Shown here: in pieces, positions 1-5,525 of the stretch
How the letters are laid out: each line of letters starts with the position of its first letter
How positions within the stretch are numbered: the first letter of the stretch is position 1
Source: Rhodospirillales bacterium
GTDB taxonomy: Bacteria > Pseudomonadota > Alphaproteobacteria > Reyranellales > Reyranellaceae
Length of the DNA stretch: 5,525 nt
Direction: 5' to 3'
NCBI GenBank assembly: GCA_013205335.1
Contig: JABMNB010000024.1
Coordinates: 1-5,525 of the forward strand
The notes under the pieces: generated by a model
What the model was told of the DNA's origin: nothing
Seen by the model: the letters and a program-made list of their open reading frames with translations, nothing else
The model's database searches: none
Position numbers and translations under genes: made by a program

Positions 1-69
1 CGACACGCCGTCGTCGTTGAGCCGCTTGTTGATGAACAGGAGCAGTTCGTTTTGCTTGCGGGTTAGCAC
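1..69 (-). CDS. lexA: LexA SOS repressor, N-terminal 23 codons (partial)
   Basis: LexA represses DNA-damage (SOS) genes and cleaves itself when stimulated by RecA filaments. Only the start is here: GTG, then Leu-Thr-Arg-Lys-Gln-Asn-Glu-Leu-Leu-Leu-Phe-Ile-Asn-Lys-Arg-Leu, which matches the MLTRKQ..LLLFI opening of alphaproteobacterial LexA, the first helix of the winged helix-turn-helix DNA-binding domain. The self-cleavage domain lies beyond the left edge. The GTG at 67-69 is chosen because it gives the family N-terminus and has a strong Shine-Dalgarno (GGAG at 76-79, within GGGGAGA) six bases upstream. It lies downstream of moeA and the broken methyltransferase on the same strand, but has its own promoter with an SOS box, so it is expected to be autoregulated. 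Identification is firm despite the short fragment because motif, SOS box and gene order agree. Confidence 0.9.
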   Translation of the reverse strand, partial: MLTRKQNELLLFINKRLNDDGVS

Positions 70-126
70 CGTCTTCTCCCCAGAACGCCTACCTGATTTA
101 GGAACAAATCCTGAAACCCGACACAT

Positions 127-141
127 GTTCTAGTTTAGTTC
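127..141 (-). promoter_or_regulatory. SOS box (LexA operator) of lexA
   Basis: The plus strand reads GTTC TAGTTTA GTTC, a perfect GTTC-N7-GTTC, the LexA recognition sequence of Alphaproteobacteria (family knowledge). It lies 58 bases upstream of the lexA start codon and covers the predicted -10 hexamer at 127-132, so bound LexA should block RNA polymerase directly and give autoregulation. A weaker related arrangement, GAAC-N7-GAAA at 102-116, lies further downstream and is not counted as a second site. Confidence 0.85.
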
Positions 142-155
142 TGCCTCCGGGTCAA
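127..155 (-). promoter_or_regulatory. Predicted sigma-70-type promoter of lexA
   Basis: On the minus strand TTGACC (155 down to 150, 5 of 6 to the -35 consensus) is followed after exactly 17 bases by TAGAAC (132 down to 127, 4 of 6 to the -10 consensus). This predicts a start near 120 and a leader of about 50 bases before the lexA GTG. The SOS box overlaps the -10, a common layout for LexA-repressed promoters. The hexamers are read by eye. The operator overlap is the best support. Confidence 0.55.
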
Positions 156-1051
156 CTTATCCAGAGGAAGACGGGGATCATTGCACGAAGGACGCACTGA
201 ACACAGACGCTCAAACAGCAGGCAGCACAGCATCGCCTTCCAATGATTGAGCCCCGCGCCGCCACGTCCTCGGTTTGGGCGCCGGAAGGTGGCGATGACG
301 AAGCACATGCCCCCGGATTGCCAGAGACGGAGCCTCTCGCTGCCGTCGAGGAAGAGCGTCTCCTTCAGCCGGTCCCGGATGAAGGCAGGGAGCCCGAGGA
401 CGAAGGATGCGGCGCTGCTTCGTTGCAGAAGCGATCGCCGGACCCCGGCGGAGGCGTCAAAACAACCGGTGAATTCAAAACCGGCGGCACCGGCTCGGCG
501 TCGAAAGTGCTTACCCGCGGCTTCTGGAATTCCGCGAAACGATTCGCGGCCCAGCAGGGAGCCTCCGGGCTTCAGGAAGCGGAATGCTTCCGTGAGCGCC
601 GTTGCCGGAAGGTAGCCCAGCGCGTCCAGGCAGAAGACGCCGTCGAAGCTGGCGCTTTCCATCGAAAGCCGCGCGGCGTCGCCCTGCCGGACGTCGACGC
701 CGAGCCGCCTCGCGCGCGACGCCGCGACATGGGACCGTTCCACTCCAATCGCAGAGCGGGGCGCATGGTTGGTCTGCTGGTACAGCAGACCGCCGCCGCA
801 ACCCGCCCCCAGTTCGAGGCAATCGTTGCGGCGCCACCGGTCGGCGTCCTACGGGACCTGATCGAACATCTCGGCGTAGAGCTCGATCTGGTTCGGGCGA
901 ACGGTGAACGCCGGGTTTTGCGGATGCTTTGTCAGGCGGGTGCAAAACCGACGTTGAACATGCCCGAGCGGCCGAGGCCGAACGACAGATAGATCAGCTC
1001 GTAGGTGAGACGCTGGCCCCACGCCGACGTCGGGATGAACGACGGCGCCAC
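135..1051 (-). pseudogene. Class I SAM-dependent methyltransferase, disrupted by frameshift and amber stop
   Basis: The intact gene would transfer a methyl group from S-adenosylmethionine to an unknown small molecule or lipid. The frame opens with GTG at 1049-1051, which overlaps the moeA stop (TAGTG). It encodes 39 residues (…WGQRLTYELIYLSFGLG RSGMFNVGFAPA) and ends at TGA 932-934. Homologous coding continues in another frame (LTKHPQNPAF…QIELYAEMFDQVP, about 935 to 852), hits TAG at 849-851, then resumes in that same frame. There lie SAM-binding motif I (LELGAGCGGG, 818-789), the acidic GVDVRQGDAARL stretch, the FDGVFCLDALGY strand and the post-motif LKPGG. The order and spacing resemble Rossmann-fold methyltransferases, including lipid methyltransferases such as mycobacterial Rv2952 (from memory). 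Recognisable sequence ends near 276. The frame runs on to 135 through a tail unlike the family, into the lexA promoter. Two lesions argue for decay, though sequencing error is possible. The substrate is unknown. Confidence 0.75.
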
Positions 1052-2262
1052 TAGAAGGGATGGAGGGTCCGCAGGTCGACCACGCGAACGACGTCGCCGG
1101 CCTTGCGGGCCGGATCGTGGGCGGGCCGCACGAGGAAGCCGTCGGACGCCGCCAGCACCGAAAGCATGGAACTGTCCTGCACCGGATGCGGGTCGACCGT
1201 GAGCGCTCCGTCGGCGCTGCGCAGAAGACGGGAGCGGACATAGTCCTCGCGCTGGTCGTTGGCCTTCACGTCGACGGCGAGGCGGGCGGGCTGGGTCCCG
1301 ACGAGGTCGCCCGGCTGGCCGAGCATCCGCTCGAGGGCAGGCTTCAGGAACAGCAGCGCGCAGACCATGGTCGACACGGGATTGCCCGGCAGGCCAAGCA
1401 CACGGGCGCGATCCCTGGCGGCGAACATCAGCGGCTTGCCAGGGCGCATGGCGATCTTCCAGAAATCCATGTCGAAGCCCTGCGCCTTCAGCGCGCCCTG
1501 GACGAGATCGTGGTCGCCGACCGAGGCGCCGCCCAGGGTGATGAGCAGATCGTGCTGTGCGCCGGCGGCGATGCAGTCCTCGATCAGCTTCGCATCGTCG
1601 CGCGCGATGTCGAACAGGGTGGGTTCAGCCCCCCAGCCACGCACGAGCGCGGCAACGGCGATGCCCGAGGAGGAGACGATCTGGTTGCGGCCGACCGGCT
1701 CGCCGGGCATCACGAGCTCGTCGCCGGTCGACAGGATGGCGACGCGCGGCTTGCGGTGGACCGAGAGCCAGGGGTGGTTCATTGCCGCCGCCAGCGCGAC
1801 ATCCCGGGTGGTGAGGGTGCGACCGGCCGCGAGCGGCCGTTCGCCGGCGCTGAAGTCGAGACCCGCCTTGCGGATGTGGCGGCCGACGCGCGGCGCGTCG
1901 AGGATGGTGATCTGCGGGCCGTCGGCCTTGGTGTCTTCCTGGATCACGATCGCGTCGGCGCCCGCCGGCAGCGGGCCACCGGTGAAAATGCGCACCGTCT
2001 CGCCGGGGTTCAGCGCCCGATCGTAGGAACCGCCGGCCGGCGCCTGGCCGACGAGGGTGAGGGTCGTCGGTACGGCCGTCACGTCGGCCGTTCGCACGGC
2101 GTACCCGTCCATCGCCGAGAGATCCGACGGCGGCTGCGTCAGCCGCGCCTTCGGCGATACCGCCAGCACGCGGCCAGCGGCCTCGGCGACGGACACCGTT
2201 TCCGACGGCAGAGCTTCGAAGGCCGCGATCACGCGGGCATGGGCATCACGGACGGAGAGCAT
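1051..2262 (-). CDS. moeA: Molybdopterin molybdenumtransferase MoeA
   Basis: MoeA inserts molybdenum into adenylylated molybdopterin, the last general step of cytoplasmic molybdenum cofactor synthesis. At 403 residues it has normal family length. Visible motifs in order: PPSDLSAMDGYAV (44-56, with the Asp of the MDGYAV signature), IFTGGPLPAGADAIV (92-106), VGRHIRKAGLDF (126-137), ILSTGDEL (176-183), TLGGASVGDHD (242-252), the RPGKP loop (273-277) and LPGNPVSTMV (291-300), followed by the C-terminal beta-barrel domain. The ATG at 2260-2262 is preceded six bases upstream by GAAGAGG (2275-2269), which decides the start. It follows moaC after 97 bases filled by a palindromic repeat pair whose nearer copy ends right beside this Shine-Dalgarno. 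Its stop overlaps the start of the broken methyltransferase. No key motif is missing. Confidence 0.97.
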   Translation of the reverse strand: MLSVRDAHARVIAAFEALPSETVSVAEAAGRVLAVSPKARLTQPPSDLSAMDGYAVRTADVTAVPTTLTLVGQAPAGGSYDRALNPGETVRIFTGGPLPAGADAIVIQEDTKADGPQITILDAPRVGRHIRKAGLDFSAGERPLAAGRTLTTRDVALAAAMNHPWLSVHRKPRVAILSTGDELVMPGEPVGRNQIVSSSGIAVAALVRGWGAEPTLFDIARDDAKLIEDCIAAGAQHDLLITLGGASVGDHDLVQGALKAQGFDMDFWKIAMRPGKPLMFAARDRARVLGLPGNPVSTMVCALLFLKPALERMLGQPGDLVGTQPARLAVDVKANDQREDYVRSRLLRSADGALTVDPHPVQDSSMLSVLAASDGFLVRPAHDPARKAGDVVRVVDLRTLHPF

Positions 2263-2275
2263 TCCTGGCCTCTTC

Positions 2276-2351
2276 GGAGCGCGCCACTCCAGTGGCGCTC
2301 AAACGAGCGTCGATAGGTAAAGACATGAGCGCAACTGGAGTTGCGCGCTCC
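2276..2351. repeat. Inverted pair of palindromic repeats (REP/BIME-like) between moaC and moeA
   Basis: Two 25-base units, 2276-2300 and 2327-2351, are inverted copies matching at 23 of 25 positions. Each unit is itself palindromic: GCGCCACTCCAGTGGCGC (2281-2298) and GCGCAACTGGAGTTGCGC (2329-2346). The only two differences between units (2285 and 2294 in the first) pair with each other inside the hairpin, C:G in one and A:T in the other, so the stem is kept. A 17-base direct repeat at 14 of 17 also follows each palindrome (2295-2311 and 2345-2361). CGCTC AAAC GAGCG forms a further small stem after unit 1. The structure is like REP/BIME intergenic elements and could protect or terminate mRNA between the two genes. 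Whether it is dispersed in the genome cannot be seen here. Confidence 0.75.
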
Positions 2352-2359
2352 AATGAGTG

Positions 2360-2868
<509 letters not shown>

Positions 2869-2872
<4 letters not shown>

Positions 2873-3669
2873 GCCGCCTCGCGCACCAGCATCTCGCGCA
2901 CCGCCAGCTCGACGTCGGGCTTGCGCATGAAACTCTCGCCGATCAGGAACGCCGAGGCGCCGACCTTGGCCATGCGCGCGAGGTCAGCCGGAGAGCCGAG
3001 ACCGCTCTCGGCCACCAGCACGCGGTCCCTCGGCACCAGCGGTGCGAGCCTCTCGGTCGTCGCGAGATCGACGGCGAGTGTCTTGAGGTTGCGGTTGTTG
3101 ACGCCGATCAGGTCGGCATCGACCTTCAATGCGCGTTCGAGCTCGGGAGCGTCATGCACCTCGACCAGAACGTCCATGCCCCATTTGTGCGCGAGCCTCG
3201 CCAGCTCGGCCGCCATCGCGTCGTCGAGGCAGGCCATGATGAGCAGGATGCAGTCGGCGCCGAGCGCGCGGGCCTCCGGTACCTGGTAGGGGTCGATCAT
3301 GAAATCCTTGCGCAGCACCGGCAGTTTCACCGCGGCTCGCGCCTGCGTCAGGAACTCGTCCTTGCCCTGGAAGTAGGGCTGGTCGGTCAGGATGGACAGG
3401 CATGTCGCGCCGCCACGCTCATAGGCCAGCGCGAGGGAGGGCGGATCGAAATCCTCGCGGATCAAGCCCTTGCTGGGCGACGCCTTCTTGATCTCGGCAA
3501 TCAGACCATAGCGACCGGCCGCGATCGTGGCCTTGAGCGCCGTGGCGAAGCCACGCGGCGAGTCGGTGTCGCGGGCCAGGTTCTCGACGACCCTGAGCGG
3601 GCGTTGCGACATCCGCCCGGCGACGTGGCGCCGCTTGTCGGCAACGATCTTGTCGAGCGTGTCGCTCAT
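2869..3669 (-). CDS. trpC: Indole-3-glycerol phosphate synthase TrpC
   Basis: TrpC closes the indole ring, converting carboxyphenylaminodeoxyribulose phosphate to indole-3-glycerol phosphate with loss of CO2 and water, the fourth step of tryptophan synthesis from chorismate. It is a 266-residue single-domain TIM barrel, not fused to TrpF. Motifs: AEIKKASPSKG (58-68, holding the Glu and Lys that line the active site in the family), LRKDFMIDPYQV (119-130, catalytic Lys121), LVEVHD (168-173), IGVNNRNL (188-195), VAESGL (219-224) and FLIGESFM (241-248, phosphate-binding). The frame is open upstream to about 4398, but that part lies inside trpD in another frame. The ATG at 3667-3669 is chosen because it overlaps the trpD stop (ATGA), has GAAGAGGA (3684-3677) seven bases upstream and gives the normal N-terminus. 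Its stop overlaps the moaC start. Confidence 0.97.
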
Positions 3670-4691
3670 GCGCAAATCCTCTTCAACGTCTCCAGCGCGG
3701 CCTTGGCCCTGCCACTGTCGATCGACTGGGCGGCGAGTGCCGCGCCTTCCTTCAAGTCCCTGGCCTTGCCCGCGACCATGATCGCGGCAGCGCTGTTCAG
3801 TATCACGATGTCGCGAAAGGCGTTCTTCGCGCCATCCAGCAGCGCAACGATCGCCTCGGCATTGTGCGCCGCATCGCCCCCCTTCAGCTCGGCCAGAGTC
3901 GCGCGTTTCACGCCGATCTCCTCGGGCGCGATCTCGATCTCGGTGACCTTGCCGCCGTCGAGGGAGGTCGCCCAGCTCGTGGTCGTCGTCGTGAGTTCGT
4001 CCATGCCGTCCTGACCGTGCACGACCAGAGCGCGCTCCAGCCCGAGCTGGCCCAGCGCCTGCGCCACAGGCTTCAGCCAGCGGCGGTCGAAAACGCCCAC
4101 GAGCTGGCGTTTCACCAGGGCGGGGTTGGACATCGGTCCGAGCAGGTTGAAGATGGTGCGCGACGGCGCCAGCTCGACGCGCGGGCCGGCCACGTTGCGC
4201 ATGGCGCTGTGATGGCGGGGCGCCATCAGGAAACAGACCTTGGCCTCGACCAGCGCCTTCTCCAGCGCCTCGATCGGCACTTCGAGGCCGATGCCCAGGG
4301 CAGACAGGACGTCGGCCGCGCCGGACTTGGAGGTGAAGGCGCGATTGCCGTGCTTGGCCACCGGGATTCCGGCGCCGGCCACGACGAAGGCCGAGCAAGA
4401 CGAGACGTTGTAGGTGCCATGATGGTCGCCGCCGGTGCCCACGATGTCGATGGCGCCGTCGGGGGCCCGCACGCGCAGGACCTTGGCGCGCAGCGCCCGC
4501 GCGCCGCCCGCCAGCTCCTCGGCCGTCTCGCCCCGCACCTTCAGGCCCATCAGGAAGGCCCCCATCTGCGCCGGGGTCGCATCGCCCGAGGTCATGATGT
4601 CGAAGGCGCGCTCGGCCTCGTCGATGCCGAGCGCCTCGCCGTTGCCCACCTTGGCCAGAAGGCCGCGAAAATCGTCGATGTCGCCGCTCAC
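3666..4691 (-). CDS. trpD: Anthranilate phosphoribosyltransferase TrpD
   Basis: TrpD joins anthranilate to phosphoribosyl pyrophosphate (PRPP), the second step from chorismate to tryptophan. At 341 residues it has the length of stand-alone TrpD with no TrpG fusion. Motifs: N-terminal helical domain with GEALGIDEAERAFDIM (18-33) and ATPAQMGAFLMGLKVRGET (38-56), the PRPP-binding GTGGD (85-89), AKHGNRAFTSKSG (112-124), RTIFNLLGPMSNPA (178-191) and the metal-binding Asp-Glu pair in GMDEL (229-233). The start is GTG at 4689-4691 with GGGG five bases upstream. The next Met, at residue 33, would remove conserved sequence. A run of five Thr (234-238) follows the Asp-Glu pair where many relatives have a shorter TTGPT-like loop. 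It is the first gene of the minus-strand run, and trpG is not directly upstream. The HMA-domain gene is divergent instead, so the operon promoter should lie near 4692-4751 or inside that gene. Confidence 0.97.
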   Translation of the reverse strand: MSGDIDDFRGLLAKVGNGEALGIDEAERAFDIMTSGDATPAQMGAFLMGLKVRGETAEELAGGARALRAKVLRVRAPDGAIDIVGTGGDHHGTYNVSSCSAFVVAGAGIPVAKHGNRAFTSKSGAADVLSALGIGLEVPIEALEKALVEAKVCFLMAPRHHSAMRNVAGPRVELAPSRTIFNLLGPMSNPALVKRQLVGVFDRRWLKPVAQALGQLGLERALVVHGQDGMDELTTTTTSWATSLDGGKVTEIEIAPEEIGVKRATLAELKGGDAAHNAEAIVALLDGAKNAFRDIVILNSAAAIMVAGKARDLKEGAALAAQSIDSGRAKAALETLKRICA

Positions 4692-4751
4692 CAGAACCCC
4701 GTGTTGTTTTACCCCTTGCCGGTTCGGCCGGCGGGCGCGAAGCTATATCAC
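4692..4751. promoter_or_regulatory. Divergent intergenic region between trpD and the HMA-domain gene
   Basis: These 60 bases separate two divergent starts and should hold or adjoin both promoters. A perfect 5-base-pair inverted repeat GCCGG-TTCGG-CCGGC (4718-4732) sits in the middle and could be a protein-binding site or chance in GC-rich DNA. TATATC (4744-4749) is too close to the plus-strand ATG to be its -10. No leader peptide rich in Trp codons and no attenuator-like hairpin is visible here. No promoter hexamers could be assigned with confidence. Confidence 0.3.
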
Positions 4752-4952
4752 ATGGTTCAAGAACTCATCCTCAAGGTCACCGGCATGGATTGCGACGGCT
4801 GCGTCAAGGCCGTCACGCGTGCGGCCACCGGCGCCGGAACAGCGCCTCTTTCCGTCGACCTCAAGAGCGGGGAGATGCGTCTCCCGCCCGAAGCCGACGT
4901 CGCCGCGATCAGCAAGGCGATCACGAGGGCGGGGTTCGGGGTCGCGCCCTAG
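4752..4952 (+). CDS. Small heavy-metal-associated (HMA) domain protein, CopZ-like metallochaperone
   Basis: This 66-residue protein consists of one HMA domain. It has a first beta strand LILKVTGM, the metal-binding loop GMDCDGC (11-17, Cys14 and Cys17 as CxxC), a first helix VKAVTRAAT, central strands APLSVDLKSGEMRL (31-44), a second helix ADVAAISKAITRAG (48-61) and a short last strand. In this family the two Cys bind Cu(I) or similar soft metals for delivery to a P-type ATPase. No transporter or metal regulator gene is visible nearby, so partner and metal are inferred only. The frame is open far upstream inside trpD, but the ATG at 4752 gives a normal-length domain start and is the only sensible start. 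The Shine-Dalgarno is weak. It lacks the usual Pro-Gly-Val after helix 1. There is no signal peptide, so it is cytoplasmic. Confidence 0.85.
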   Translation: MVQELILKVTGMDCDGCVKAVTRAATGAGTAPLSVDLKSGEMRLPPEADVAAISKAITRAGFGVAP

Positions 4953-5002
4953 TCGACGACCCTCCGGCCCGCCAGACGCCGCCGTGCGGCAAAGTCTGCG
5001 TT

Positions 5003-5054
5003 AAGAACACTCTTCAGTGACCTGAAGTAAAACGATTTTCGCGCTGTTGTTCTT
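5003..5054. terminator. Candidate bidirectional terminator or cruciform between convergent genes
   Basis: The gap between the HMA-domain gene (plus) and tctC-like gene (minus) contains a perfect 6-base-pair hairpin, CTTCAG-TGAC-CTGAAG (5012-5027). An outer 7-base inverted repeat, AAGAACA (5003-5009) with TGTTCTT (5048-5054), encloses it. Downstream on the plus strand come TAAAACGATTTT bases, not a clean T-tract. The position fits termination of both genes, but the stems are short. The rest of 4953-5065 shows no gene. Confidence 0.35.
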
Positions 5055-5065
5055 GAGAGACGCCG

Positions 5066-5525
5066 TCATTCGATCTTGATGCCGGCGTCCTGGATGATCT
5101 TGCGCCACTTGGTGTTCTCGATGGCGATGTAGGCCTCGAACTCCTGGCGCGATTCCTTGGCGGGCACGAAGGACAGGCTCTTCATCTTTTCGAGAACCTC
5201 GGGATCGTTCAGTATCCGCATCACCTCGGCACTCAGTTTGTCGAGGATCGGCTCAGGCGTCTTCGCGGGGGCGGAAAGGCCGATCCAGCCCACGGCGACC
5301 ACGCCGTAGAGGCCCTGCTCGGCGACCGTCGGCAGATCGGGCTGGAAGGGCGAGCGGCGCTCGTCGGCGATGCCGATCGCGTTTACCTTGCCTGATCTCA
5401 CGGGGCCTACCGCGCCGGGCACCGCGTCGGACAGGAGCTGGATGTCGCCGCTCTGCAGCGCAAGCTGCGCCTCGGCATTGCCTTTGAAGGGCACGTGCGT
5501 GAGCTTGATGCCTGCGGCACTCTTC
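5066..5525 (-). CDS. TctC/Bug-family tripartite tricarboxylate transporter substrate-binding protein, C-terminal part
   Basis: Proteins of this family are periplasmic solute-binding components of TctABC-type transporters for carboxylates and related organic acids. Many act alone as orphan binding proteins. The last 153 codons are visible, and the N-terminus with its signal peptide is beyond the right edge. Family landmarks in order: KLTHVPFKG near the edge, the GDIQLLSDAVPGAVGPVRSGKV segment (usually a ‘G.V…F…… ..P.I..GK’ pattern), RRSPFQPDLPTVAEQGL, VGWIGLSAPAKTP, then a helical stretch with LNDPEVLEKM and a C-terminal FEAYIAIENTKWRKIIQDAGIKIE, matching the usual F..fi..E..kW..vik.aGi.. ending. 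The stop is TGA at 5066-5068. No TctA or TctB gene is visible, and ligand is unknown. It is convergent with the HMA-domain gene and appears functionally unrelated to the trp/mo operon. Confidence 0.92.
   Translation of the reverse strand, partial: KSAAGIKLTHVPFKGNAEAQLALQSGDIQLLSDAVPGAVGPVRSGKVNAIGIADERRSPFQPDLPTVAEQGLYGVVAVGWIGLSAPAKTPEPILDKLSAEVMRILNDPEVLEKMKSLSFVPAKESRQEFEAYIAIENTKWRKIIQDAGIKIE

Noticed and set aside
102..116. Second SOS box in the lexA leader (GAAC-N7-GAAA)
   Set aside because: One half-site deviates from GAAC; kept only as a weak possible accessory site.
243..992. Plus-strand open frame of 249 codons opposite the methyltransferase remnant
   Set aside because: Low-complexity antisense composition, no domain, and the minus strand holds clear methyltransferase motifs.
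1060..2316. Long plus-strand open frame of 418 codons opposite moeA
   Set aside because: It is the antisense of a well-supported moeA in GC-rich DNA, has Arg/Gly-rich composition and no recognisable domain.
3670..4398. N-terminal extension of TrpC by 243 codons
   Set aside because: It overlaps trpD in another frame, and the ATG at 3667-3669 has ATGA overlap, Shine-Dalgarno and family-like start.
4744..4749. TATATC as -10 of the HMA-domain gene
   Set aside because: It is two bases from the ATG, so transcription would begin inside the gene, after the start codon.
3864..4751. Upstream extension of the HMA-domain frame through trpD
   Set aside because: It is antisense to trpD and would add nearly 300 unlike residues; the ATG at 4752 gives a normal HMA protein.

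Overview
This GC-rich window looks chromosomal and alphaproteobacterial. The main evidence is the minus-strand gene order trpD, trpC, moaC, moeA, (insert), lexA, a core arrangement I associate with Alphaproteobacteria. The second clue is a perfect GTTC-N7-GTTC SOS box in front of lexA, the LexA site type of that class. A TctC-family solute-binding gene at the right edge fits a soil or water lineage rich in such genes, but the genus cannot be read from this sequence.

Layout from right to left in the direction of transcription: 5066-5525 (minus) is the C-terminal part of a TctC/Bug-type periplasmic binding protein, cut by the window edge. 4953-5065 is a short convergent gap with a small hairpin. 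4752-4952 (plus) is a 66-residue heavy-metal-associated (HMA) domain protein. It is the only plus-strand gene and is divergent from trpD. 3666-4691 is trpD, 2869-3669 trpC, 2360-2872 moaC and 1051-2262 moeA, all minus. trpD/trpC and trpC/moaC overlap by ATGA, so they are probably translationally coupled. A 97-bp gap between moaC and moeA holds two inverted copies of a palindromic repeat. After moeA, a GTG overlapping its stop codon (TAGTG) begins a class I SAM-dependent methyltransferase gene that is broken by a frameshift and an in-frame amber codon (about 135-1051). The first 23 codons of lexA (1-69) lie at the left edge behind an SOS-controlled promoter.

The operon joins two pathways: the middle steps of tryptophan synthesis (TrpD, TrpC) and molybdenum cofactor synthesis (MoaC early, MoeA last). 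lexA follows but has its own promoter, in which the SOS box overlaps the predicted -10.

No undescribed system is evident. The points most worth a second look are the decayed methyltransferase wedged between moeA and lexA, the covarying palindromic repeat pair between moaC and moeA, and the repeat-built basic N-terminal extension of MoaC.
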